Shown piece after piece: positions 8,501-15,753 of a stretch of 64,000 bases of DNA. The translations under genes were made by a program, and so were the position numbers. Under the pieces are notes generated by a model. It was not told the origin of the DNA. It did no database searches and saw nothing but the letters and a program-made list of their open reading frames with translations. This stretch comes from Cystobacter ferrugineus. GTDB lineage: Bacteria > Myxococcota > Myxococcia > Myxococcales > Myxococcaceae. Positions within the stretch are counted from its first letter, which is position 1. The number at the start of each line of letters is the position of its first letter. The stretch is from assembly GCF_001887355.1 (NCBI RefSeq), contig NZ_MPIN01000003.1:569238-633237 (forward strand), read 5' to 3'.

Positions 8501-9294
8501 ACGGCGACCGGCTGCCCTGGCAGTATCCGGGCGCCGCGGGCGCGTCGGCGAAGAAGTTCCTCAACCTGCGCGAGGCGCTCGTGCCGTACACCTACACGCT
8601 CGCGCGTGAGGCGGAGGCGACCGGCGTCCCGGTAGTGCGGCCGACGTACCTCGCGTACCCGACCGAGCAGGACGCGTACGCGACGGCCGGCAGCGAGTAC
8701 CTGTACGGCTCGGACGTGCTCGTCGCGCCGGTGACCACGCCCGGGAACACCGCCACGACCACGGTGTGGTTCCCGCCGGGCAGCTCGTGGACCGACTGGT
8801 TCACCGGCAAGACGTACGCGGGCGGCACGATCCAGAGCATCACCACCGGACTGGACACCATGCCGGTGTTCGTCAGGTCCGGAGGGATCGTGCCCACGCG
8901 CAGCAAGGACGTCACCAACGACGTCCAGAACCCGCTGGACGCGGTCACGCTCACGGTGGCGGCGGGCGCGACGGGGCAAGCCAGCCTCTTCGAGGACGAT
9001 GGCACGACCTCCGACCGCGAGCAGAGCACCCGCACGGACATCCGCTACACCGAGGACGGCCAAAGCGCGGCGCTCCGTGTCGACGGCCCTGTCGGGTCGT
9101 TCGCCGGGCAGGTGCAGAAGCGCGCGTGGACGGTGCGGTTCGTGGGTGCGCGGGAGCCGGAGTCGGTGACCATCGACGGCAAGGCGGCGCCGGCCGGCAG
9201 CTGGACCTGGGACGCCGCGAGCCGCGTCCTGACGGTCAAGGTGGCCGAGCGTCCGACGAGCCAGGGTGTGGACGTGGCCTACCGGTACAGGTAG
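5551..9294 (+). CDS. secreted GH31 glycoside hydrolase with three CBM35-like modules
   Basis: This 1247-aa extracellular enzyme has a signal peptide ending near A-S-A-A-C (Cys36, so possibly a lipoprotein) and a Pro-rich linker. Next comes the first part of the GH31 N-terminal beta-sandwich (about 65-165). Three tandem CBM35-like modules follow, each opening with C-E-A-E (about 167-300, 308-438, 454-585). The N-domain then resumes at G-G-Y-R-R-G-L-D with L-N-P-G-L-L-Y-Q-D-G, followed by the catalytic barrel and C-terminal beta-domains. Asp833 in W-W-L-D-W is the expected nucleophile and Asp905 in F-T-G-D-T the acid/base. The family covers alpha-glucosidases, alpha-xylosidases and transglycosylases; substrate cannot be read here. 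It heads a cluster with two further secreted carbohydrate-related proteins. The style recalls actinobacterial enzymes, so transfer is possible. Confidence 0.9.
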   Translation: MSRTLSMQSRAVLRRGGGRARTFALLAAIASASAACTAPATPPDDPQPPDAPQQPPDAPQSPVTNTAVISGKARFEVLSPTLIRTEYAGDARFLDAPTFNAIGRGGFGKTSFTTRTEDGWLVIDTGALTLRYKVGSGQFTAENLVVRLKAGAQDVEARPWASRVIPTCALGVLCEAEGLVLEGISEARDHTGFTGTGFAAGFEGTGTRVTFQVAPAAGGSYVLDLRYANGLGDPRTLTLTVDGGSARQFSLPRTGNWDSWGHLALPLDLTAGPHVVALTRTKSDTGQLNIDSLALLKPGDAYPQAARTCGFGALCEAEALALSGQMHLAIDHLNYTGNGFAAGFERVGDSIGFAIDAPAAGDYELTARYANGFPSQAGVTLRVEGGSSTPVSMPPTGSWDAWKPVTVPVHLAAGTNHVTLVRQATDAGNVNIDSLAIGPAGTGLPAPGGTAGGVCGFGGICEAESAGLSGGARTAKDHNGYSGKGFAAGLDVTGSRMTVRAVGVPAAGTYSLQLRYARGLKTPGAVTVQAGTGAASTLTLPPTSDWDSWRTVRTNVTLPGGTSDVRLSCPQAGGCAVNVDTVALTRTDAPLLAPHAALGGYRRGLDAFDGDKGSAILNPGLLYQDGWSLLDDTASAEYDPASRKLTPRAAHPGGYQDGYVFGYGQDYPRALGDLATLTGPSKLLPRWAYGVWFSEYLDFTAADFQEDLLPTFRREGVPLDVLVVDTNFKAGNYWNGWEIDTNKFPDPEGFFDWARSQGLHTTLNIHPSILRTDPRFAAAQATAKGKLTRHTSGCSGEASECYTFDFGDPDQLKAFFGLHDTMMQQGTDFWWLDWCCDASEANIDGVTGDAWINQQYTDYTNSSIGRGFAFSRAFGSLQAGGYSNPTAVPTGPWADKRTTLPFTGDTTSTWGTLAAEIGFTSGEGAATGLSAISHDIGGHNGGLWDIPGSVVVHGQRTDKLPDDLYARWVQFGTFQPIDRLHSNHGDRLPWQYPGAAGASAKKFLNLREALVPYTYTLAREAEATGVPVVRPTYLAYPTEQDAYATAGSEYLYGSDVLVAPVTTPGNTATTTVWFPPGSSWTDWFTGKTYAGGTIQSITTGLDTMPVFVRSGGIVPTRSKDVTNDVQNPLDAVTLTVAAGATGQASLFEDDGTTSDREQSTRTDIRYTEDGQSAALRVDGPVGSFAGQVQKRAWTVRFVGAREPESVTIDGKAAPAGSWTWDAASRVLTVKVAERPTSQGVDVAYRYR

Positions 9295-9304
9295 GTCGCG
9301 TTGG

Positions 9305-9329
9305 CCCCGGGTCAGCCCCTGACCCGGGG
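9305..9329 (+). terminator. strong hairpin after GH31
   Basis: CCCCGGGTCAG-CCC-CTGACCCGGGG is a perfect 11-bp stem with a 3-base loop, 10 bases after the GH31 stop. No T-run follows, so it may act as a transcript-stabilising or attenuating hairpin as well as, or instead of, a classical intrinsic terminator. It could give different expression of the enzyme and the two downstream genes. Confidence 0.65.
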
Positions 9330-9448
9330 ACCAACACACGGCATGCTGCGCCTGGAGCTCCTTGGCCCGGGCGCGCGCTGCCTCAAGGGCAGCCCCGGCT
9401 ATTGACCCTGGCAAAGACACAGACATTCGCTCACGGAGGAGATCGCAA

Positions 9449-10978
9449 ATGAGAGTTCGGAAGGTCCGGGGGTTGCTCGCCGCCGGTGTCATCGCCGCGG
9501 CCGTCCTCGCGGCTACGCCGCCAGCCGCGTATGCCGCTACCGCCGTCAACGAGGACTTCGAGGACAGCGTGGCGAACGGTTTCTCCGTAGCGACAGGTGC
9601 CTACTCGATCGTCACCGACGGAACGAAGGTCTACAGGACGACATCCGCAACCGCGCGCGCGGTCGTCGGTGATCCGGCAAGCACGAACACCGAGGTTCAA
9701 GCGTCGGTGAAAGTAGCGAGCTGGTCCGCGGCAACGGGGCTCACCGCGGGGATCATGACGCGGTATACCGACGCCAACAACTACTACCTGTACGTCTGGG
9801 AAGACGGCGCCCTGATGATCAAGAAGAAGGTCGCCGGCGTCCTCACCACTCTCGCCACCACGCCGTACACGCTCACCTTGGGAACGACGTACACGTTCAA
9901 AGGCAAGGTGGACGGCTCTGCCCTGACTCTCTGGATCGACGGTGTTCAGCAGCTCTCGACCACAACAACTGGTCTGACTTCAGGAAGGGTTGGCCTGGTC
10001 TCGTTCAATGGCGACGTCCGCTACGATAACGTCGTTGCCAATGACGTCGTGTCTGCCGGCGCGGTAGACACCTTCGGCATCAAGAAGCTGAACGCGTCTG
10101 TCGGGAAGGAATGGTTCAGCGGTTGGGGAGCCGGCTTGGGGCGCACCTACACCACGACCAGCAACTTCGCCGTCGACCCTGAGCTCGCCTTCGACAACGG
10201 AGACCAGACGGCTGAGATCTACGGCGGTTCCGGAACTCGATCGGGTCAGATGAAGCTCTTCGGTGACTACCCGCGCGTGTACGTCCGAAAGAACACCTCC
10301 TTCAGCAGACCCCCGGGGATCTCCGCCGCCGACAAGTGGAACAACGTCGAGATCACCTTCTACGCGTATAGCACGGGTGATTCCGGCGTCGGTTGGGCCG
10401 GGCTCGAAGCTGTCGCGAAGACCAACCACTGGCCGGACAACTGGCAGTGCACCACCGGCGGTTACGGTGCGCGGATGCTGTTCGACGGTCGGGTGGACTT
10501 CGAGAAGGAGCTGTACCACACGCCGAACGTCAACTTCCAGGCGGGTTCCATCTCCAACTACTGGTCGGCCGCCGAAGGCAGTGTCGGCGGCAAGCTGCCG
10601 CTCAACCGCTGGATCGGGTTCAAGTTCGTCGCTCGCAACATCGACGCGGGGAATGACGGCAACTACGCCAACGACACCCAGGTACGGCTCGAGCTGTACA
10701 AGGAGATGTCGATCGGAAATGTCACGAACCCCGCGCCACCTGCCGACGGTGGCAACTGGCAACTCGTCACGTCGTACACGGACACCGGGAATCTGAGTTC
10801 TGGAACGCCATGCACGCACACCACATCATCTGACGATGACCCGTACGGTGCGGCGAGCAAGGCGTTCACGTGGCCGAACTACTCCGTGTACCTCCGGACC
10901 GATGGGCTCAGCTCGTCGATTCCGCAGTACTACAAGTGGTTCAGCGTGAGGGAGGTCGCGCCGATCCCGGCACCGTAG
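9449..10978 (+). CDS. secreted two-domain lectin-like protein of unknown function
   Basis: This is a 509-aa protein started at the ATG 9449 behind CGGAGGA. A clear signal peptide ends around A-Y-A-A-T (residue 30). Residues about 33-210 form a laminin-G/concanavalin-type beta-sandwich of the DUF1080-like kind (N-E-D-F-E-D ... R-Y-D-N-V-V). After a linker, residues about 225-505 look like a second jelly-roll rich in W, Y and G, with many aromatic positions such as W-P-D-N-W and P-N-V-N-F-Q. I do not recognise the second domain. Its place between GH31 and a beta-helix lyase-like protein suggests it binds or cleaves the same polysaccharide, possibly as a novel lyase; this is inference. Confidence 0.8.
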   Translation: MRVRKVRGLLAAGVIAAAVLAATPPAAYAATAVNEDFEDSVANGFSVATGAYSIVTDGTKVYRTTSATARAVVGDPASTNTEVQASVKVASWSAATGLTAGIMTRYTDANNYYLYVWEDGALMIKKKVAGVLTTLATTPYTLTLGTTYTFKGKVDGSALTLWIDGVQQLSTTTTGLTSGRVGLVSFNGDVRYDNVVANDVVSAGAVDTFGIKKLNASVGKEWFSGWGAGLGRTYTTTSNFAVDPELAFDNGDQTAEIYGGSGTRSGQMKLFGDYPRVYVRKNTSFSRPPGISAADKWNNVEITFYAYSTGDSGVGWAGLEAVAKTNHWPDNWQCTTGGYGARMLFDGRVDFEKELYHTPNVNFQAGSISNYWSAAEGSVGGKLPLNRWIGFKFVARNIDAGNDGNYANDTQVRLELYKEMSIGNVTNPAPPADGGNWQLVTSYTDTGNLSSGTPCTHTTSSDDDPYGAASKAFTWPNYSVYLRTDGLSSSIPQYYKWFSVREVAPIPAP

Positions 10979-11043
10979 AACACGAGCGACGCGAGATCAC
11001 CGGGGGAGTGGCGGGAGCGCTCCTCCGGAAAGGGAGTACGCAC

Positions 11044-12219
11044 ATGCAACCCAGTATCAATCGTTCAGGACGCACCGTCGGCGCGGGCTTCATGCTCACC
11101 CTCTCGTGGCTTGCCTGGGGGTGTGGAGGCGAAGGCTCCGCCCGCGAGGGCCAGGAGGGCACACAGCACGTGGGCCTCGAGAGCTGTGACCGGACCGCCA
11201 CCAACGCGGCGACGCTGGCGAGCCAGTGGAGCGCGGCCACCGCCGGGCAGACGATCTGTCTGGCAACCGGGAGCTACGGCACGTTCGCCGCGGGAGCCAA
11301 GCCTGGAATGGTCACCGTCAAGCCCCAGAGCGGGGCCACCGCCACCCTGGCGGTCCGCTTCAACGGCGCGAACAACGTCCGTCTCGAAGGACTCACCATC
11401 ACCTCGGCCGCGCTGCTGGGCTCGACCCGCAACGTGACGATCACCGGCAGCCACTTCACGGGCGCTGCGACGATTGACGGGGTGGCCAACTCCAACATCC
11501 TGTTCGACGGCAACACGCACCTCGACATCAACGCCCCCACTGGCTCCGCACCGGCACGCATCCACCTGCCCTACAGCAGCTCGACACACTCCGGCGTCAC
11601 CATCCAGAACTCGCGTTTCGAGGGGGGCGACGCTGACGGCATCCAGACGGGGGTGGCGGTCAACATCCTCAACAATCAGTTCAAGGACATCCAGGAGAAC
11701 GGCCCCAACCACACCGACTCGATCCAGCTGATCGGAGCTCCGGGCGCGGTGGTTCGAGGGAACTACTTCCTCAACTGCGCTACGGGCATCGTCGCCTACG
11801 ACGGCGTCGAGCGCGCGGTCATCGAAGACAACGTGCTGGATCTGCGCGGCCGCCCGTGGGCCATCGAGCTCTACTCGGATGACGGTTCCATCGTCCGCCA
11901 CAATACGCTGCAGTACGGGGCGTGCGACTGGAACCTCCCCTGCGGGATCATCGACATCACTCGCAAGACGGCGGCCGACGTCGGGCGGGGCACGGTCATC
12001 GTCGACAACGTGGCGACCGAAATCTCGGTGTCCAACGGCTCCACCGTGGCGGAGCGCCATCACAACCTCCTTCGGCGGGACGCCCAGAGCGGCGAGCTGA
12101 CCGGAGCCCCGGTGTTCGTGGGGGGAGCGAATCCCACGGACCGTTCCGGCTTCCGCCTTGCAACCGGGTCGCCCGGAAAGGGTGCGGCCTCGGACGGTAC
12201 GGACGTCGGTATTCGTTGA
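11044..12219 (+). CDS. right-handed beta-helix lipoprotein, polysaccharide lyase/epimerase-like
   Basis: This is a 391-aa lipoprotein; the lipobox L-A-W-G-C ends at Cys27 and the ATG 11044 lies behind AAAGGGAG. Residues about 45-370 show repeating coils of 20-25 residues with N-N-V-R-L-E-G-L-T-I, N-V-T-I-T-G-S and I-Q-N-S-R-F-E-G strings, the parallel beta-helix of chondroitinase-B/PL6 and related lyases. A-D-G-I-Q and H-T-D-S-I-Q on successive coils could form the active face. It is third in the GH31 cluster, 65 bases after the preceding gene and probably co-transcribed. Fold is confident; lyase versus epimerase versus binding role is not settled. Confidence 0.85.
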   Translation: MQPSINRSGRTVGAGFMLTLSWLAWGCGGEGSAREGQEGTQHVGLESCDRTATNAATLASQWSAATAGQTICLATGSYGTFAAGAKPGMVTVKPQSGATATLAVRFNGANNVRLEGLTITSAALLGSTRNVTITGSHFTGAATIDGVANSNILFDGNTHLDINAPTGSAPARIHLPYSSSTHSGVTIQNSRFEGGDADGIQTGVAVNILNNQFKDIQENGPNHTDSIQLIGAPGAVVRGNYFLNCATGIVAYDGVERAVIEDNVLDLRGRPWAIELYSDDGSIVRHNTLQYGACDWNLPCGIIDITRKTAADVGRGTVIVDNVATEISVSNGSTVAERHHNLLRRDAQSGELTGAPVFVGGANPTDRSGFRLATGSPGKGAASDGTDVGIR

Positions 12220-12358
12220 GGGTGAAGGGCGCCAGACGGTTGGCTGGCGGACCGGAGGCGCAGGGACTCGAGACCCGCGCCTCCCCTCTACTCTTTCGCG
12301 AGGCCCCCCATCGGTACGTCGTGGAATGGAAATCGCGAGCAGATTGCCTCGCTCTATT

Positions 12359-13315
12359 TCAGGGGGGCAATCCTTTCAGGAAGGAGAGGAGCGCGGCATT
12401 GACCTCGGCGGGGCGCTCCTGTTGGACCCAGTGGCCCGCGCCCGGGACGATGACCGGCTCGTGGAGGTGAGGCACCAGGGCCTTCATCGGCTCGACCGGC
12501 GCGAAGGCGCGTCCCGGGTCCTGCTCACCGATGACGAAGAGCGCGGGCTGATGGATCTTCCTCGTGGCGAGCTCGGGCAATTCCTCCCAGTCCCGGTCCA
12601 TGTTGCGGTAGCGATTGAGGCTGCTCCGAAAGCCACCGCGGGAGAACTCCTTCACGAAGTACGCGAGGTCCTCTTCCGTGAGCCAGGCGGGCAGGGTGGC
12701 GGGGGTCTCGAGGCCAACGAGGTAGCCGTCGCCTGGCTTCTTCGCGCGCACGACCGGTGACATGGGATCGTAGCCGGGAGTGCCGGTGTAGATCGTGCGC
12801 AGCGCCTTCGCGACATCCGCCTCGAACTCCGCCTCGGCGACGCCGGGCTGCTGGAAGTAGAGGAGGTACAACCAGGTGTCCTGGAACGTCTGCCGGAAGA
12901 GCTGCGTGGGCGGCTGGGGCGAGCGGCCGAGGTGCGGCACACTCATGCTGACGACCGCGCGGTAGCGCTCGGGGTGGAGCGCGGCGCTGGTCCACGCCAT
13001 CGCCGCGCCCCAGTCGTGGCCGACGATGACGGCGGTCTTCTCCCCGAGGGCATCGAGCAGGCCGGTGCAGTCGGCGAGCAGCTGCTTCATGCTGTACGCC
13101 TCGATCTCCCAGGGCTTGTCACTCTGGCCGTAGCCGCGCACATCGGGGGCCACGACGTGGTAACCGGCGGCGACGAGCGCGGGGATCTGGTGGCGCCACG
13201 AGTACCAGGACTCCGGCCAGCCATGGAGCAGCAGCACCAGGGGACCCTGGCCGGCCTCGGCGATGTGCAGGTGGATGCCGTTGGTTTGAACGATGCGGTG
13301 GGTGATTTCAAACAC
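12359..13315 (-). CDS. epoxide hydrolase-type alpha/beta hydrolase
   Basis: This soluble 318-aa enzyme has the complete epoxide-hydrolase signature: the oxyanion motif H-G-W-P-E-S-W-Y-S-W-R-H-Q, the nucleophile Asp in G-H-D-W-G-A, a cap tyrosine in S-L-N-R-Y-R-N, the acid in G-E-Q-D-P-G and the histidine in G-A-G-H-W-V-Q-Q-E. The reaction is hydrolysis of an epoxide to a diol through an ester intermediate. I chose GTG 13315 because relatives begin at F-E-I-T-H-R-I; an in-frame GTG at 13351 adds twelve unrelated residues. It lies downstream of a TetR regulator in the same direction with a short gap, so it is probably in the same operon and controlled by the operators at 13998-14137. Confidence 0.9.
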   Translation of the reverse strand: MFEITHRIVQTNGIHLHIAEAGQGPLVLLLHGWPESWYSWRHQIPALVAAGYHVVAPDVRGYGQSDKPWEIEAYSMKQLLADCTGLLDALGEKTAVIVGHDWGAAMAWTSAALHPERYRAVVSMSVPHLGRSPQPPTQLFRQTFQDTWLYLLYFQQPGVAEAEFEADVAKALRTIYTGTPGYDPMSPVVRAKKPGDGYLVGLETPATLPAWLTEEDLAYFVKEFSRGGFRSSLNRYRNMDRDWEELPELATRKIHQPALFVIGEQDPGRAFAPVEPMKALVPHLHEPVIVPGAGHWVQQERPAEVNAALLSFLKGLPP

Positions 13316-13387
13316 GGTGGAGCCTTTGTCTTGGAAAAGAAGGGAACTCACTCATAGCCCGCTGGATCGATGCGGCGCGGCGCTCCG

Positions 13388-13960
13388 TCATCTCTTCGTG
13401 GCACCGCTGCCCGGTCGCTCCGTCAGGATCGCGCTGGCGATGAAGTCGATGAGATGATCGGCACGCGGCGCAAACGAGAATTGGTCGCGGACCCACGCGA
13501 GCGCTCCGATCAGGGCGAGCAGGTCGGCCCCATCGAGATCGGCTCGCGCCATTCCCTCCGCTTGGGCGCGTTGGAGCAGCCGCGCGCCCGCCGAACGCAC
13601 CGTCGTGCATGAGGCGTGAAGAGCGGAATCCGGATCCGCGAGGGCGGCCGCCATCAGATTCACCACGCCGCTGTAGCTATGCGTGAATCCCACTGCCTCG
13701 CGGAACCAGGACACGAGAGCGTCATCGGGCGAACTCATTGTTTCGAGCTCGCTCGCCCTTCGCGTCAGTTCGTCGAGGTTCGCGCGGAGCAATGCCTCGA
13801 GCAGAGCCTCACGCGTGGGAAAGTGACGGTACAGGGTTCCGAGCCCGACGCCGGCTTTTCGGGCGATATCGCGTAGGGATGCATCCACACCGTGCTCGCT
13901 GATCACGTCACGCGCCACGGCAAGCAGGTGGCTGTAGTTCTTCCTGGCGTCGGCCCGCAT
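13388..13960 (-). CDS. TetR/AcrR-family transcriptional regulator
   Basis: This 190-aa regulator has an N-terminal helix-turn-helix at about residues 8-55, with S-L-R-D-I-A-R-K-A-G-V-G-L-G-T-L-Y-R-H-F as the diagnostic recognition region, followed by an all-helical ligand-binding and dimerisation domain. It is divergent from an SDR oxidoreductase and precedes an epoxide hydrolase on its own strand. The 260-bp divergent region holds three copies of one palindrome, so it very probably represses both directions and is released by a small-molecule ligand, plausibly a substrate of the two enzymes. Ligand unknown. Confidence 0.93.
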   Translation of the reverse strand: MRADARKNYSHLLAVARDVISEHGVDASLRDIARKAGVGLGTLYRHFPTREALLEALLRANLDELTRRASELETMSSPDDALVSWFREAVGFTHSYSGVVNLMAAALADPDSALHASCTTVRSAGARLLQRAQAEGMARADLDGADLLALIGALAWVRDQFSFAPRADHLIDFIASAILTERPGSGATKR

Positions 13961-13997
13961 CCGCTCTTCCGGTCAATCTGGTTGGCGCCCCGGCAGA

Positions 13998-14012
13998 CGG
14001 AGCGGTGCTCCG
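13998..14012. promoter_or_regulatory. TetR operator site 1
   Basis: CGGAGCGGTGCTCCG is a perfect inverted repeat (6-bp arms, 3-bp centre), 38 bases upstream of the TetR start codon. It matches the two sites at 14101 and 14123. By position it would autoregulate the regulator and the epoxide hydrolase. Confidence 0.75.
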
Positions 14013-14093
14013 CTCAATGTAGAGGATCCGCGACGAGGGATACAGCGGAGCGGCCGACAGGACGACGGCGTAGCAGATCAAGCCAAGCTCGCC

Positions 14094-14122
14094 TTGACAA
14101 GCGGAGCACCGCTCCGCATAAA
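14094..14122 (+). promoter_or_regulatory. sigma-70-type promoter of the SDR gene
   Basis: TTGACA at 14094-14099 is followed, after exactly 17 bases, by CATAAA at 14117-14122. The operator at 14101-14117 fills the spacer and another lies immediately downstream of the -10. A repressor bound there would block RNA polymerase directly. The start codon is about 100 bases downstream. Confidence 0.7.
14101..14117. promoter_or_regulatory. TetR operator site 2
   Basis: GCGGAGCACCGCTCCGC is a perfect inverted repeat with 7-bp arms and a 3-bp centre, inside the -35/-10 spacer of the SDR promoter. Its centre (14109) is 21 bp, two helical turns, from that of site 3, so both can be occupied on the same DNA face. 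Confidence 0.8.
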
Positions 14123-14137
14123 CGGAGCACTGGTCCG
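14123..14137. promoter_or_regulatory. TetR operator site 3
   Basis: CGGAGCACTGGTCCG is the same palindrome with one mismatched pair, directly downstream of the -10 element. It is probably the weakest of the three sites. Confidence 0.7.
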
Positions 14138-14220
14138 ATTATACGAGCTACCGGCGGGTGCGACCCGCCCCACTCGTGCGGACTTGCCCGACACGCCTCT
14201 ATCTCGACGAAGGGAAAATC

Positions 14221-14979
14221 ATGTCCAGCAAGCTCGATCTCTCAAAGGAGTTCACCGGTCGCCGTGCCCTCGTCACCGGAGGTTCGCGCGGCATCGGCGC
14301 GACGATCGCGCAACGCCTTCTCGACGGCGGTGCCGAGGTCGTGGTCGCCGCACGCTCGCGCAGCGACGTCACGCCCGCAGCGGCCACGTTCATCTCCGGC
14401 GACGTCAGTACGAGCGAAGGAGCGAAGGCGATCGCCGCGGAGGCGCTCGCGGCGCTCGGCGGCCTCGACATCCTCGTCAACAACGCGGGCGGTTCTCGCG
14501 TTTTCGCAGGAGGCGTGTCGACGATCCCCGACGAGGAGTGGCACGACACGTTCGCGCTCAACCTCCTCTCCGCGGTCCGCCTCACGAACGCGGTGCTCCC
14601 GGCGCTCCGCGCGTCGAAGGCCGCCGCGGTCGTGAACATCTCGTCGACAGCAGCGACGATGCCGTTCGGCCCCACTGCGCACTACGGCGCCGCGAAGGCG
14701 GCGCTCGACGCCTACTCGCGCACGCTCGCCGTGGAACTCGCGCCAGACGGCATCCGCGTGAACGTCGTCACGCCCGGCCCCATCTCGACGCCAGGCGCCG
14801 ACGAGCTTCGAAAGACGTTCCCGGGAATATCGAGCGACGCGTGGCTCCAGTACCTGCCGCTCGGTCGCATCGGCACGACCGACGATATTGCCGAGGTCGT
14901 CGCGTTGCTCGCGTCGGATCGCGGCAGGTGGCTGACCGGCGTGAACTACCGTGTCGATGGTGGAATGACGGCGCGCTGA
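14221..14979 (+). CDS. short-chain dehydrogenase/reductase (SDR)
   Basis: This is a 252-aa classical SDR. The N-terminal cofactor loop is V-T-G-G-S-R-G-I-G (about 19-27), the structural motif is N-N-A-G, the catalytic Ser is in N-I-S-S-T-A, and the Y-x-x-x-K motif appears as Y-G-A-A-K. A C-terminal V-N-V-V-T-P-G-P and a final V-D-G-G-M-T complete the family pattern. The likely reaction is NAD(P)-dependent oxidation or reduction of an alcohol/ketone; substrate not readable. ATG 14221 follows GAAGGGA. It is transcribed divergently from the TetR regulator under a promoter carrying two operators, so it is likely substrate-induced together with the epoxide hydrolase, with which it may act in one pathway. 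Confidence 0.93.
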   Translation: MSSKLDLSKEFTGRRALVTGGSRGIGATIAQRLLDGGAEVVVAARSRSDVTPAAATFISGDVSTSEGAKAIAAEALAALGGLDILVNNAGGSRVFAGGVSTIPDEEWHDTFALNLLSAVRLTNAVLPALRASKAAAVVNISSTAATMPFGPTAHYGAAKAALDAYSRTLAVELAPDGIRVNVVTPGPISTPGADELRKTFPGISSDAWLQYLPLGRIGTTDDIAEVVALLASDRGRWLTGVNYRVDGGMTAR

Positions 14980-15114
14980 CGGTCGGGCCTCGTTTCGCGA
15001 GCAGGCGCGCTTGGAGCCGCTCGTTGGCAGCGCGCGCCGGGACTCCTGCTGGCCGGTGGGCCCGGGAACGTGCGGGATGAGGCCTGGCGGGAGGGGATGG
15101 TAGAGTGCCTCCCC

Positions 15115-15720
15115 ATGACGCTCGTGAGCCGCTGTCCCCACTGCGCCCATCCCCTCGAGCCCTTCGTCGCCACCTCGCGCACGGGGGTCCAGGTCGAACT
15201 GGCCCGGTGCGCCCAGTGCGCGGGCTTCTGGGGAGCCGCCGGCCGCATCCAGGACACCTTCGGTGAGCCCGCCAGGTATCAGCTCGTCGGGGGCGAGACG
15301 CAGCGCTCGTGCGTGGAGTGCCGCATCCTCATGACCCCCGCGCGGCTCCCCTCGGGCACCACCGTCGAGGTGTGCTCGGCGTGCCGTGGCATGTTCCTCG
15401 ATGCCGGAGAGCTCGCCCCGCTCGGTGTCCGGGAGACGCCTCCCCCCGCGCTCCGTCCGCCTCCGCCTCCGCCCCAGGCCCTCGTGCCTCCGCCTCCGCC
15501 CCGGCGGGCCAGGCCCGCGCATATGCCCGGGCAGCCGCATTCCGTGGAGGACCACCGGGAGCTTCCCCTGCTCGTGGTGGAGGAGGCGCCCGTCGAGCCG
15601 CCCGCCCCGGGCACCTTCCGCTGCGTGGAGTGTGGCCGGGCCCGGCCGCTGCGCGAGGGGCAGGCCCTCCGGGACGGGCTGGCCTGTCGTGCCTGCATGA
15701 AGGCGCGCGCGGAGGGCTGA
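15115..15720 (+). CDS. TFIIB-type zinc-ribbon protein
   Basis: This is a protein of about 201 aa with three zinc-ribbon-like segments. C-P-H-C ... C-A-Q-C lies near the N-terminus, then C-V-E-C ... C-S-A-C followed by R-G-M-F-L-D-A-G-E-L, typical of bacterial zf-TFIIB proteins, and a C-terminal C-V-E-C ... C-R-A-C. A Pro-rich linker (about residues 105-135) joins the second and third. ATG 15115 is chosen because the first C-x-x-C then lies at the usual distance; ATG 15097 and GTG 15106 are alternatives. It appears monocistronic. Members of this family are abundant in myxobacteria and have no assigned role. Confidence 0.8.
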   Translation: MTLVSRCPHCAHPLEPFVATSRTGVQVELARCAQCAGFWGAAGRIQDTFGEPARYQLVGGETQRSCVECRILMTPARLPSGTTVEVCSACRGMFLDAGELAPLGVRETPPPALRPPPPPPQALVPPPPPRRARPAHMPGQPHSVEDHRELPLLVVEEAPVEPPAPGTFRCVECGRARPLREGQALRDGLACRACMKARAEG

Positions 15721-15753
15721 GTGGGCTGAATCGAGGCCCTCCCGCCGTGCCGT

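Noticed and set aside
5641-9549. A 1302-codon open frame antisense to the GH31 gene
   Set aside because: It is the codon-position shadow of a very GC-rich gene: low-complexity Arg/Ala/Val-rich translation, no domain, no ribosome binding site.
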